Notes: generated by a model not told the origin, from the letters alone. A stretch of DNA of 64,000 bases from Roseicella sp. DB1501 (GCF_013112485.1 NZ_JABFHG010000006.1:62001-126000), one strand, 5' to 3'. Shown: positions 36,319 to 45,196, counted from the first letter of the stretch. Program-made: numbers and translations.

Positions 36319-36344
36319 GGCCCCACCCCGCCGCGGGTGGGGCC
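36319..36344 (+). terminator. 10-bp hairpin after the capsid gene
   Basis: GGCCCCACCC and its exact complement flank a 6-base loop, 12 bases after the capsid stop codon. T7 also has its main late terminator just after the capsid gene. No T-run follows here. Confidence 0.55.
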
Positions 36345-36377
36345 ATCCCGCTTCCCGTCCTGCCGGAGTTCCTCTCG

Positions 36378-36947
36378 ATGGCCCTCTCCGCCCTCGCGCT
36401 CTGCGCGCGCGCGCTGCTGAAGATCGGCGCGCAGCCCATCGCCTCGCTCGACGAAGGCACCGCCGAGGCCGAGGTCGCGGCCAACCTCTATCCCGGCCTG
36501 CGCGACGCGCTGCTGGCCGCGCATCCCTGGAGCTTCGCCACCGGCCAGGAGACGCTGCCGCGCCTGGCGGCGCAGCCGCAGGCGGATTTCCTGCACGCCT
36601 TCCAACTGCCCGCCGGCTTCCTGCGCGCGCTTTCCGCCGGCATGCCGAATCGCGGCCGCGGCCTCGCCTATCGCATCCTCGAGAACCGGCTGCACTGCAA
36701 TGCGGAGCAGGTGGTGCTGTCCTACATCTTCCGCCCCGAGGAGAGCGCCTTCCCGCCGCATTTCGCCGCCGCCCTCGTTGCACGCCTCGCCGCCGAGTTC
36801 TGCATCCCGCTGACCGAGAACACCAGCCGGGCGCAGCTCCTCGCCTCCCAGGCCGAGGCGGAGTTCCGCGCCGCGCGCCGCGCCGACAGCCAGCAGGCGA
36901 CGCCGCGCGCCATCGAGGACTTCCCGCTGGTCAGCGTGCGGGGCTGA
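36378..36947 (+). CDS. tail tubular protein A (T7 gp11-like)
   Basis: 189 residues. ALALCARALLKIGAQPIASL, then EAEVAANLYPGLRDALLAAHPWSFAT is the gatekeeper/tail-tube A signature. This protein forms the ring that joins the portal to the tail nozzle and closes the packed head. It directly precedes the nozzle gene, 3 bases apart. Confidence 0.88.
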   Translation: MALSALALCARALLKIGAQPIASLDEGTAEAEVAANLYPGLRDALLAAHPWSFATGQETLPRLAAQPQADFLHAFQLPAGFLRALSAGMPNRGRGLAYRILENRLHCNAEQVVLSYIFRPEESAFPPHFAAALVARLAAEFCIPLTENTSRAQLLASQAEAEFRAARRADSQQATPRAIEDFPLVSVRG

Positions 36948-36950
36948 GCC

Positions 36951-38831
36951 ATGGTGCAAGCCCGCAGCCTGAAGACGAATTTCACCGCCGGCGAGCTGGC
37001 CTCGGCCCTGCTTGGCCGCCCCGACCTGCGCGCCTATGCCAATGGCGCGCGGCGGCTGCGCAACGTCTTCATCCAGCCGACCGGCGGCGTGACGCGCCGG
37101 CCCGGCCTGCGCCATGTGGCGATGCTGCCCGGTGCCGCCAGGCTCATCGCCTTCGAGTTCAACACCGAGCAGACCTACCTGTTGGTGCTGACCGAGGGGG
37201 CGCTGCAGGTCTTCATCGGCGATGCGCCGGTCGCGACCGTCGCCGGCCCCTGGACGGCGGCGATGCTGCCGCAGCTCGCCTACACGCAGAATGCCGATAC
37301 GCTGCTGCTCTGCCATCCGGAGATGGTGCCGCAGCGCATCACCCGGACCAGCCACACGGTCTGGACCGTCACGCCCTGGAGTTTCCTGAGCGAGCCCTTC
37401 TTCCGCTTCGCCGATCCGGCGATCACCCTCGCCGCCTCGGCGACCACCGGTTCGGTGACGCTGACCGCCTCGGCCGCGGCCTTCCAGCCCGGCCATGTCG
37501 GCACGCGCCTGCGCATTGCCGGCTGCCGCCTGCTGGTCACGGCGGTGGCGAGCGGCACCGCGGCGAGCGCGGTGGTGGAGGAGACGCTCGCCGGCACCGA
37601 TGCCACGGCCGATTGGGAGGAGGCCGCCTTCTCCCCGGCGCGCGGCTGGCCGGCGACGCTGTGCTTCCACCAGGACCGCTTGGTGATCGGCGGTTCGCGC
37701 GACCTGCCGAACCGGCTCTGGCTGTCGCGGACCGGCGACCTGTTCAATTTCGACCTCGGCACCGGCCTCGACGACCAGGCGATCGAGTTCGGCCTGGTCT
37801 CCGACCAGGTGAACGCCATCCGCGCCGTCTTCTCGGGCCAGCACCTGCAGGTCTTCACCTCGGGCGCCGAGTGGATGGTCAGCGGCACGCCGCTGACGCC
37901 CGGCAACATCCAGCTCGACCGGCAGACGCGGGTCGGCTCGCCGGTGGCGCGGCTGGTGCAGCCGGTCGATGTCGATGGCTCGACCCTCTTCGCCGCCCGC
38001 AGCGGCAAGGGGATCTACGAGTTCACCTATACCGATGTACAGCAGCTCTACCAGGCAAACGACCTCGCCCTGGTCTCGCAGCACCTGGTGCAGGACCCGG
38101 TCGCCATGGCCTATGACCAGCGCCGCCGACTGCTGCATGTCGCCATGGCCGATGGCGGCCTGGCGACGCTCACCCTCTACCGCGCCGAGCAGGTGACCGC
38201 CTGGTGCGCGCAGGAGACGGACGGCGCCGTGCGCTCCCTCGCCGAGATCGAGGGCACGGTCTGGGCGGTGGTGGAGCGCGCCGGCACGCAGCGGCTGGAG
38301 CGCTTCGACGACGCGCTGGCACTGGATGCCGCGCTCACCGGCAGCAGCGCGGCCGAGCAGGACCGCTGGAGCGGCCTCGGCCATCTGGAGGGCCGCACCG
38401 TCGGCGTCGTCGCCGATGGCGCGCCCTGTGGCGAGGCGCGCGTCACGGGCGGCGCGGTCATGCTCGATCCGCCGGCGCGGGAGGTGCAGGTCGGCCTGCC
38501 CTTCACGCATGTGGTCGAACCGCTGCCGCCCGATCTCAGCGCCGGCGGCGGCACCGGCGCGGCGCCGCTGCGCCTCGTCGCGGTGACCTTCCGGTTGCTC
38601 GAGACCCGGGCGCTCGCCGTCGATCTCGGCCGTGGGCCGCAGCCGGTGCCCTTCCGCCGGCTCGACGCGACCACCCTCGGCTCGGCGCCGCCGAGCTTCA
38701 CCGGCGATGTCCGGCTGCGGGCCCTGGGCTGGCGGCGCGACGCGCTGGCGCCGCTCTGGCGCATCGCCGACGACACGCCGCTGCCCATGACGCTGCTCTC
38801 CGTCACCACGGATACGAGGATCTCGGACTGA
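36951..38831 (+). CDS. tail tubular protein B / nozzle (T7 gp12-like)
   Basis: 626 residues. The opening SLKTNFTAGELASALLGRPDL and GARRLRNVFIQPTGGVTRRPGLRHV, and later FHQDRLVIGGSRDLPNRLWLSRTGD and VNAIRAVFSGQHLQVFTSGAEWMV, are clear signatures of podovirus tail nozzle proteins. Six copies form the conical tail tip. The stop codon overlaps the next start by one base. Confidence 0.9.
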   Translation: MVQARSLKTNFTAGELASALLGRPDLRAYANGARRLRNVFIQPTGGVTRRPGLRHVAMLPGAARLIAFEFNTEQTYLLVLTEGALQVFIGDAPVATVAGPWTAAMLPQLAYTQNADTLLLCHPEMVPQRITRTSHTVWTVTPWSFLSEPFFRFADPAITLAASATTGSVTLTASAAAFQPGHVGTRLRIAGCRLLVTAVASGTAASAVVEETLAGTDATADWEEAAFSPARGWPATLCFHQDRLVIGGSRDLPNRLWLSRTGDLFNFDLGTGLDDQAIEFGLVSDQVNAIRAVFSGQHLQVFTSGAEWMVSGTPLTPGNIQLDRQTRVGSPVARLVQPVDVDGSTLFAARSGKGIYEFTYTDVQQLYQANDLALVSQHLVQDPVAMAYDQRRRLLHVAMADGGLATLTLYRAEQVTAWCAQETDGAVRSLAEIEGTVWAVVERAGTQRLERFDDALALDAALTGSSAAEQDRWSGLGHLEGRTVGVVADGAPCGEARVTGGAVMLDPPAREVQVGLPFTHVVEPLPPDLSAGGGTGAAPLRLVAVTFRLLETRALAVDLGRGPQPVPFRRLDATTLGSAPPSFTGDVRLRALGWRRDALAPLWRIADDTPLPMTLLSVTTDTRISD

Positions 38832-39271
38832 TGGCCGCACTCGCCTCCATCGCCACCCTGGTCGGGACCGGCGCCTCCGTCTACGGCAACATCCGGCAGG
38901 CGCAGCAGCAGACCGCGCTCAACAAGGCGCAGGTGCAGATCGCGCAGCAGCAGGAATCGGCGCGGCAGCAGGCGCTGCTGGCGCAGCAATCCGCCGATGC
39001 CCAGGCGCGGCAGCTCACCCTGGCGAAGACCATAGCCACCACGCGGGCGCGGCTGGCAGCCTCGGGCCTCGCCGCGGATGGCGGCTCGGGCGCGGCGCTG
39101 ACCGCCGGCCTCGCCCAGGAAGCGGCGGCCGAGCAGAATGCCGATGCCGCCACGCTGAGCGCGCGTCTCGCCCAGGGCCGCGTCAGCCTGCTGAACCCGG
39201 ACGGCACCTTCAACGCCATGCTGCAGAGCGGCCGCACCTTCGGCTTCGCGGCGAAGAGCCTGCTCGATTAG
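38831..39271 (+). CDS. internal virion protein (T7 gp14-like position)
   Basis: 146 residues. A short hydrophobic N terminus (ALASIATLVGTGASVYG) is followed by a long Gln/Ala-rich helix (AQQQTALNKAQVQIAQQQ). This arrangement is typical of gp14-like internal virion proteins that enter the cell envelope on infection. Assignment rests on this and on the position after the nozzle gene. The large gp15 and gp16 equivalents that normally follow are missing. Confidence 0.7.
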   Translation: MAALASIATLVGTGASVYGNIRQAQQQTALNKAQVQIAQQQESARQQALLAQQSADAQARQLTLAKTIATTRARLAASGLAADGGSGAALTAGLAQEAAAEQNADAATLSARLAQGRVSLLNPDGTFNAMLQSGRTFGFAAKSLLD

Positions 39272-39426
39272 CCCGTTGTTTGGTCGCGGACTCACGCCTT
39301 CGGTGGGTCCACCTCAGGCGATCACGCTCAGCCCCACAAGGTCATCCGCCGCCGCGCCCTGCCGCGGGCACGGCCGAAGGGGGGACCGGTTCCCCCCACA
39401 CCCCCTTCCAGGAGCCAGTTCGCCCG

Positions 39427-41751
39427 ATGGACGAGCACATCAGGATCGGCGACGTCTCGCCGCGCGTGCAGTATCTGGCCGATGGCCACCAGGCCAGCTT
39501 CACCTACCCCTTCCCGATCTTCCATGCCGACGACATCGAGGTCCGGGTCGATGGCCTCGTGCTCGCGGGCGGCTATCAGGTCGCCGGTGCCGGGGCGTCG
39601 GAGGGTGGCGTCGTGGCCTTCGACACGCCGCCGGCCGCCGGCCGCCGCGTCACCATCCGCCGCAACCTCCCCGTCGCTCGGACCAGCGACTTCCAGGCCA
39701 ACGGGATCCTGCGCGCCCGCGTCCTGAATGACGAGCTGGACTACCAGGTCGCCGTGCTGCAGGAGGTCAAGGACGGCCTTTCCGGCGCGCTCCGCCTCGA
39801 CCTCTCGGAGCCGGGCACCGGCACGGTGCTGCCGCTGCGCGAGGCCCGCGCCAACCGCCTGCTGGGCTTCGACAGCACGGGCGCCGTCACGGTGGTCGAT
39901 CGCGGCGAGGGCACGATGACCGTGCCCTTCCCGGGCGGCGTGCCGCGCACGGTCGAGGACAAGCTGGCCGAGACCCTGTCGGCCCGCGACTTCGGCGCGG
40001 TCGGCGACGGCGAGGCGGATGACGGCCCGGCGCTGCAATCGGCGATGTACGCCGCCGCGGCCAGCGGCAAGGTGCTCGAGGTCGGCGAGGGGCTGTTCCG
40101 CACCAGCATGCCGCTGCTGCTGCCGGGCGCGGCCGCCGGCCTGTCCATGCGGGGGACCCTCCTCTATGCCGGCTCGCCCGGCCAGGCGGCGCTGACCCTC
40201 GGCGATGGCGGCGCCGTCAACAACCAGCGCAAGGCCTATCTCGGCCTCGGCGTGCTGCGCGCCATCCAGAGCGACTGGATCGACGAGGCCGATGTCGGCA
40301 TCCGCATCTTCAACATCGATGCCAGCCGCGTCGAGATCCGCCGGGCCGAGCGCTTCACCATCGGCGTGCAGCTCGTCGGCGACGGCCGCGGCTGCGAGGA
40401 CAGCGACATCCATTACGGCCGCATCGCCGACAACCGCATCGGCCTCGACCTGCGGACCTTGACGGCCAACGGTTGGATGAACTCGCTGCGCCACCATGGC
40501 GGGCATTTCGCCTGCGCCTCGGCGACCAATCCGGGCATCGGCCGCTTCGGCATCCGGCTCTCGGCAGCGCCCGGCGCCTACCGGCTGCACAATGCGCATC
40601 TCTTCCTCGGGCCGGGCTTCGAGCTGCAGCGCCAGGGCACGCCCGGCACGGTGGATGCCATTCCCTTCCTCGTCGAGGTCGATGGCCGCGGGCTGATCGC
40701 CGAGGGCGTGCGAATGGAGGCCTGCTCGCCCTATGTCGCCCGCCATACCGGCGGCTTCAGCGATGCGCTCTACCGCGTCGCCTATGTCGGGACCTACGGC
40801 TTCACCGGCTGCGGGGTGCAGTATTCCGGCGCCACCCGTGCCGGCGGCACGGTGCTGCCGCTGCACCAGGCGGCGGCGGCGCAGGGCACGCCGCGGCTGG
40901 TGGCCGAGGCCGGCAATGTCCGCGCCCGCGCCTTCCGCTGGGATGCGAGCGCAATCGGCTTCGAGGGGATGGCGGCGCTCTCCGGCAATCCCTCCGGCCC
41001 GCCCTCGACGCTGAACGGCTTCTGCTTCGCCGGCCTCGACTCCTTCGGCCTGAACGCCGAGACGGTGACGCTGCCGACCAGCCGGGCGCTCGCCTTCGTC
41101 GTCGACTGCAGCACCTGCAAGGAGTTCTTCCTCGCCGCCGAGGGCAGCGGATTGCGGCCCATGGCGATGCAGTTCACCGCCGCCGAGGCGGTGATGGACG
41201 GCAGCGCGCCGGTGCTGTGGTCGAACATGAACGCCGTCTGGCAGGGCGCGCCCTCCTACTGGTGGGAGGGCAATGCCGATCTCGACAGCCTGGTCGGCGG
41301 CCTGGCGCTGAACCGTCTGCAACGGGTGACGCTGGCGCCGAACGCCGCCTTCGCGGTGATCGGCGTGCGCGGCGGCAATGCCAATGCGCTGCTGAAGTCG
41401 CTCCGGCTCTTCGCGCCGGCGACGGAGGCGCCGCAGGTGCTGGCCGGCGCCGGCCGGGCCTGGGGCACGCGGGAGCTCACCGCCTCGCTGGCCTATACGC
41501 TGCCGAGCCTTGCCGGCAACGCCTCGACCTTCCAGCCGGTGCCGCTGCTCAATGTGCAGTCGGGCGATTACGTCCAGGCGAGCTTCGGCGGCCAGGCCTC
41601 TGCCTATCTCGAATGGACGGCGGCGGTGGCCCAGACCGGCGCGCAGGGATCGGTCGCCGCGCGCGTGACCAACCGGCACGCCTCGACCCCGATCCCCACG
41701 GCCAGCACGACCGGCACGCTCTTCTTGCGCGCCGTCAAGCCGAGGCTCTGA
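39427..41751 (+). CDS. tailspike with T7-fibre-type N terminus and pectate-lyase-like domain
   Basis: 774 residues. Residues 1-130 (VQYLADGHQASFTYPFPIFHADDIEV, FDTPPAAGRRVTIRRNLP) match the T7 tail-fibre virion-binding domain. From about 190, ARDFGAVGDGEADDGPALQSAM opens a beta-helix of the pectate-lyase superfamily used by phage depolymerases. A C-terminal beta domain ends LFLRAVKPRL. It should bind and cut a surface polysaccharide. Start at ATG after GGAGCCAGTT. Confidence 0.85.
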   Translation: MDEHIRIGDVSPRVQYLADGHQASFTYPFPIFHADDIEVRVDGLVLAGGYQVAGAGASEGGVVAFDTPPAAGRRVTIRRNLPVARTSDFQANGILRARVLNDELDYQVAVLQEVKDGLSGALRLDLSEPGTGTVLPLREARANRLLGFDSTGAVTVVDRGEGTMTVPFPGGVPRTVEDKLAETLSARDFGAVGDGEADDGPALQSAMYAAAASGKVLEVGEGLFRTSMPLLLPGAAAGLSMRGTLLYAGSPGQAALTLGDGGAVNNQRKAYLGLGVLRAIQSDWIDEADVGIRIFNIDASRVEIRRAERFTIGVQLVGDGRGCEDSDIHYGRIADNRIGLDLRTLTANGWMNSLRHHGGHFACASATNPGIGRFGIRLSAAPGAYRLHNAHLFLGPGFELQRQGTPGTVDAIPFLVEVDGRGLIAEGVRMEACSPYVARHTGGFSDALYRVAYVGTYGFTGCGVQYSGATRAGGTVLPLHQAAAAQGTPRLVAEAGNVRARAFRWDASAIGFEGMAALSGNPSGPPSTLNGFCFAGLDSFGLNAETVTLPTSRALAFVVDCSTCKEFFLAAEGSGLRPMAMQFTAAEAVMDGSAPVLWSNMNAVWQGAPSYWWEGNADLDSLVGGLALNRLQRVTLAPNAAFAVIGVRGGNANALLKSLRLFAPATEAPQVLAGAGRAWGTRELTASLAYTLPSLAGNASTFQPVPLLNVQSGDYVQASFGGQASAYLEWTAAVAQTGAQGSVAARVTNRHASTPIPTASTTGTLFLRAVKPRL

Positions 41752-41756
41752 CGGCC

Positions 41757-42077
41757 ATGGCCCTGAAGCGCAGGCTGCCGGTCGAGATCGACGTCGCCGC
41801 CGTGGCGCGGCTCGTCCTCGACAGCTATGTCGACTTCCTCGGCCGGCCGATGCCCGAGGCCGAGCGCGGCGACAGCAAGGCCTTCGCCGCCCGCCATGCC
41901 GCGGCCCGCTCGGCGCTCGCGCATCTCGACCATCTCGAGAAGCTCACCGAGGGCGAGGGCGACACGGCGCAGCAGGACGCGCTGGGCAGCATCCTGGCCG
42001 AGGCCCGCCGGCAGCTCGCCGCCACCCCACAGGACGCGATGGAGGAGGCCGATGACGACGCGGGGGGAGACGCCTGA
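41757..42077 (+). CDS. small phage protein in terminase-small-subunit position
   Basis: 106 residues, helical, with an acidic tail (EEADDDAGGDA). The middle (FAARHAAARSALAHLDHLEKLTEGEGDTAQQDALGSIL) could be an oligomerising helical hairpin. No terminase small-subunit motif was recognised; the name rests on position directly before, and overlapping by 26 bases, the large terminase, as in T7. Confidence 0.6.
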   Translation: MALKRRLPVEIDVAAVARLVLDSYVDFLGRPMPEAERGDSKAFAARHAAARSALAHLDHLEKLTEGEGDTAQQDALGSILAEARRQLAATPQDAMEEADDDAGGDA

Positions 42078-43494
42078 CTTCCTCGAATTCGTCCTGATCT
42101 GGAATATCCTCCAGTCGCAGCCGACGCCGCTGCCGCATCGCCGCATCGCGCACTGGATGCAGGCGCGGCGCGATGCCGGCGACCAGCGGCTGGTGCTGAT
42201 GGCCTTCCGTGGCTGCGGCAAGTCCACCCTGGTAGGGCTGTTCTGCGCCTGGCGGCTGCTCTGCGCGCCGGACACCCGCATCCTGGTGCTCGCCGCCGAC
42301 CAGTCGCTGGCGGTGAAGATGGTCGCCCAGGTGCGCCGCATCCTGGAACGCCACCCGCTCTGCCGGCCGCTGCTGCCCGCCGGGCCGGGCGACTGGGCGA
42401 TGGACCGCTTCACCGTCGCCCGGCAGGCGGTGCTGCGCGATCCCTCGATGCTGGCGCAGGGGCTCGGCGGCAACATCACCGGCACCCGGGCGGAGCTGAT
42501 CATCTGCGACGATGTCGAGGTCGCCGGCAATTGCGACACGCCCGCGAAGCGGGAGGAGCTGCGCACGCGGCTGGCGGAATGCGAGTTCATCCTGGTGCCC
42601 GGCGGCACGCTGCTCTTCGTCGGCACACCGCATTGCGCCGAGACGATCTACGCGCCGCCGACGACGGAGGGCGCCTTCCTGCGCGGCTACCGGAGGATGA
42701 CGCTGCCGCTGCTCGACGGCGCCGGCCGCAGCGCCTGGCCGGAGCGCTTCACGCCGGAGGGGATCGCGGCGCTGCGCAGCCGGGTCGGGCCGCTCGCCTT
42801 CGCCCGGCAGATGCTGCTGCAGCCGGTGGCGGAAGCGGCGCTGCGGCTCGATCCGGCGCTGATCATCCGCTACGCGGAGGAGCCGGATTACCGCGAGGCC
42901 GGGGGCCGGGCGCAGCTCTCGCTGCTCGGCCGGCGGCTGCTCTCGGGCGGCGCCTTCTGGGACCCGGCCTATGGGAAGCCAGGCCAGGGCGATGCCAGCG
43001 TCCTCGCCGCCACCTATGTCGATGGCGAGGCGAACCACTACCTGCACCGCCTCGCCTACATCACGCACGACCCGGACGGTCCGCTCGACGCGGCGACGCA
43101 GCAATGCCGCGCCGTCGCGGGCATCGCGCGCGAGCTGCTGCTGCCGGCGGTGCGGGTCGAGACCAATGGCCTCGGCCGCTTCCTGCCGTCGCTGCTGCGG
43201 CGCGAGCTGGCCCGCGCCGGAGCGCCCTGCGCCGTCATCGAGCACAACAGCCGCCGCGCTAAGGCGGAGCGCATCCTCGCGGCCTTCGACCCGGCCCTCG
43301 CCGGGCGGCGGCTGCATGCGCATGAGGCCGTCTTCCGCACGCCCTTTCCGGCGGAGATGGCGGCCTGGCGCCCGGATGCCGCGGCGGCGCGCGACGATGC
43401 GCTGGATGCGGTCGCGGGCTGCCTGCTGACCGAGCCGGTGCGGCTGCCGCAGGTCACGCCGGCGGCGCGCGGCCCGTCCTGGCGCGGCGGTTGA
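42052..43494 (+). CDS. phage terminase large subunit
   Basis: 480 residues. The packaging ATPase has Walker A AFRGCGKST (51-59) and Walker B LIICDD (149-154). The C-terminal RNase H-like nuclease has WDPAYGKPGQGDAS (first acid), RVETNGLGRF and ARDDALDAVAGCLL (last acids), so both activities look intact. It pumps DNA into the head and cuts it. ATG at 42052 follows GGAGGAG and lies inside the preceding gene. Confidence 0.92.
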   Translation: MTTRGETPDFLEFVLIWNILQSQPTPLPHRRIAHWMQARRDAGDQRLVLMAFRGCGKSTLVGLFCAWRLLCAPDTRILVLAADQSLAVKMVAQVRRILERHPLCRPLLPAGPGDWAMDRFTVARQAVLRDPSMLAQGLGGNITGTRAELIICDDVEVAGNCDTPAKREELRTRLAECEFILVPGGTLLFVGTPHCAETIYAPPTTEGAFLRGYRRMTLPLLDGAGRSAWPERFTPEGIAALRSRVGPLAFARQMLLQPVAEAALRLDPALIIRYAEEPDYREAGGRAQLSLLGRRLLSGGAFWDPAYGKPGQGDASVLAATYVDGEANHYLHRLAYITHDPDGPLDAATQQCRAVAGIARELLLPAVRVETNGLGRFLPSLLRRELARAGAPCAVIEHNSRRAKAERILAAFDPALAGRRLHAHEAVFRTPFPAEMAAWRPDAAAARDDALDAVAGCLLTEPVRLPQVTPAARGPSWRGG

Positions 43495-43507
43495 GGCCAC
43501 ACCGCCC

Positions 43508-43732
43508 TCAGGCGCGCCGCTTCAGCACCTCGCGCGCATGCCGCGCGAGCCCCTCCGCCGTCGCCTCGTAGCGCCCGTCCTCGCGCTGCCGGGCCAGGCC
43601 CATCCCGCGCAGCCGCGCGAGGCACGGGCCGTCCTTCAGCCCGTCCGGGCGGCCATGCCCCCCCACCAGCGTCAGCCGGTGCAGGGCGGAGCGGCAGCAG
43701 GTCTCGAGATAGGGCTCGTTCCACTGTGTCAC
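43508..43732 (-). CDS. small helical protein, opposite strand, possible regulator
   Basis: 74 residues from GTG at 43732 (TQWNEPYLETCCRSALHRLT). The C-terminal part CLARLRGMGLARQREDGRYEATAEGLARHAREVL resembles a winged-helix (basic helix, then a wing-like D-G-R-Y and T-x-x-G). It is the only leftward gene within the structural cluster. Start uncertain; the frame is open upstream to 43972. Function unknown. Confidence 0.55.
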   Translation of the reverse strand: MTQWNEPYLETCCRSALHRLTLVGGHGRPDGLKDGPCLARLRGMGLARQREDGRYEATAEGLARHAREVLKRRA

Positions 43733-43802
43733 GGAGTTCGTCAATCCCGTCGCGTCCGCCGCAGGGTGGCCGCGACGGCCCCATGCTTCAAGGAGAGCCG
43801 CC

Positions 43803-44135
43803 ATGCAGATCGAGCCGACCTGGTGGATCACCGCCGTGGAGGCGCCCATCGTCGTCGCCCTCTTCACCATGCTCCACGGCCTGCGCCGCGACCTGCAGGA
43901 CCGCATCGAGCGCGGCGACCAGCGGGAGAGCGACGTCGTCACCCGCACCCGCGACGACCTCGCGGCCTTCAAGCTCGAGGTGGCGCGCGCCTATGTGCCG
44001 CTCTCGCTCATCCGCGACGTCGACCGGCGGCTGTCGCAGCACCTGCTCCGCATCGAGGAGAAGCTGGAGGAAGTGAAGCGCTGCAGCGCCCCGGCCGGGC
44101 GCTCGCGCGGCGTGGTCGGGGAGGACGTGTCGTGA
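43803..44135 (+). CDS. single-span membrane protein with coiled coil, holin or spanin candidate
   Basis: 110 residues. An N-terminal membrane helix (WWITAVEAPIVVALFTML) is followed by a charged coiled coil (LSQHLLRIEEKLEEVKR). It lies directly before, and overlaps by 4 bases (GTGA), the lysin gene, in the usual place for a lysis membrane protein. The exact type cannot be told from sequence. Confidence 0.65.
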   Translation: MQIEPTWWITAVEAPIVVALFTMLHGLRRDLQDRIERGDQRESDVVTRTRDDLAAFKLEVARAYVPLSLIRDVDRRLSQHLLRIEEKLEEVKRCSAPAGRSRGVVGEDVS

Positions 44136-44605
44136 CGGCGCCGGAGCTCCTCGCCCTCACCCTCCGCGCCGAGGCCGGCCATCGGCCGGTGCGGGCGATC
44201 GAGGCGCTGGCCGCGCTGGTGGTGAACCGGGCGCGGCTCGCCATGGCCGGGCCAACGGAGCGGGAGCGCTTCGCCCCCGGCGCGGCGCCCGGCCTCGCCT
44301 GGCCGGCGCTGCTGGCCCGGGCGCTGCGGGCGCCCTTCCTCTTCGGCTGCTGGATGCCGCGGCAGCCGCGCTGGGCGGCGCTGCTGGAGGCGGCGGACCG
44401 GCAGGACCCGGCGCTCGCCATCTGCCGCCGCATCGCGGCGCGGGCCGCGGCCGGAGCCCTGCCCGACCCGACCGGCGGCGCGACGCACTGGCACGCGGCG
44501 GAGGTGCTGCCGGGCTGGGCGCTCGGCCAGGTGCCGGTGGCCGAGATCGGCGGGCTGGTCTTCTATCGCCTCGCCACCGCCACGGCGCCCGCCCGCGCCG
44601 CCTGA
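44132..44605 (+). CDS. SleB-type cell wall hydrolase (phage lysin)
   Basis: 157 residues from GTG at 44132. LLALTLRAEAGHRPVRAIEALAALVVNR and the end motif GGATHWHA are the hallmarks of the Hydrolase_2/SleB peptidoglycan-cleaving domain; Glu14 is the likely catalytic acid. No signal peptide, so export would need the adjacent membrane protein. It closes the phage-like block. Confidence 0.85.
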   Translation: MTAPELLALTLRAEAGHRPVRAIEALAALVVNRARLAMAGPTERERFAPGAAPGLAWPALLARALRAPFLFGCWMPRQPRWAALLEAADRQDPALAICRRIAARAAAGALPDPTGGATHWHAAEVLPGWALGQVPVAEIGGLVFYRLATATAPARAA

Positions 44606-44613
44606 TGCCCAGC

Positions 44614-44636
44614 GCACGAAGGTTCCACCTTCGTGC
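44614..44636 (+). terminator. 9-bp hairpin after the lysin gene
   Basis: GCACGAAGG-TTCCA-CCTTCGTGC, a perfect stem 8 bases after the lysin stop codon. No T-run. It marks the right end of the phage-like transcription unit. Confidence 0.6.
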
Positions 44637-44740
44637 CCCTCAGGCCCCGGGCGCGAACCTCCGGTTCGCTTGGCTTCGCCGCACTCGCGGCGGCGCCCAT
44701 CCGGGCGGTCGGCCCGCGGGCCGCGGCTCGGAACCTCGTG
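44633..44740 (+). repeat. dispersed intergenic repeat, family B, copy 3
   Basis: Core CCGGGCGCGAACCTCCGG and TTCGCTTGGCTT with the hairpin CGCCGC-ACTC-GCGGCG (44677-44692), as in copies 1, 2 and 4. It lies between the lysin and the DUF952 gene, at the right edge of the phage-like block. Confidence 0.72.
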
Positions 44741-44790
44741 AGCCCAGCGCGAGAGTCGAGGATCAGGCCCGGCCGCGCTACATCCTGGGC

Positions 44791-45144
44791 ATGGAGAGCA
44801 TCATCTACACCATGGTCCGGGAGGCCGACTGGCGCGAGGCGGAGCGCCTCGGCGCCTATCGCGGCAGCGTCGACGACCGCCGCGACGGCTTCCTGCATTT
44901 CTCGACCGCGGCGCAGCTCCGCGCCAGCGCGGCGAAGCATCGCGCCGGCGAGGCGGGGCTGCTGCTGGTCGCGGTCGAGGCGGCGGCGCTCGGCGCGGCC
45001 CTGGCCTGGGAGCCGGCGCGGAGCGGCCGGCCGGGTCTCTTCCCGCATCTCCACGCCGCGCTGCCCCTCGCCGCGGTGCGCGGCGTGACGCCGCTGTCGC
45101 TCGGCCCGGACGGGCTGCACCGCTTCCCGCCGGACATTCCCTGA
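44791..45144 (+). CDS. DUF952-family protein
   Basis: 117 residues. IIYTMVREADWREAERLGAYRGS, DGFLHFSTAAQLRASAAKH and the final FPHLHAALPLAAVRGVTPL match the DUF952 fold, a small cytosolic domain often named glutathione S-transferase-like in error. Function unknown. ATG at 44791 is used; a Met eight codons downstream is less likely. Confidence 0.85.
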   Translation: MESIIYTMVREADWREAERLGAYRGSVDDRRDGFLHFSTAAQLRASAAKHRAGEAGLLLVAVEAAALGAALAWEPARSGRPGLFPHLHAALPLAAVRGVTPLSLGPDGLHRFPPDIP

Positions 45145-45196
45145 CCCATCCCCGCGCCGGGCGCGGGCCGCCGCGTCGCCGGCGGGCGGGGCGCCC

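Noticed and set aside
39328-41679. A 783-codon open frame antisense to the tailspike gene
   Set aside because: Low-complexity Ala/Gly/Arg/His composition. The plus strand carries recognisable fibre and beta-helix motifs.
44633-44740. Family B repeat copy 3 as a phage attachment site
   Set aside because: The other copies lie at 0.6, 5.0 and 54.8 kb, unrelated to the phage-like block, so it is a genome repeat, not an att site.
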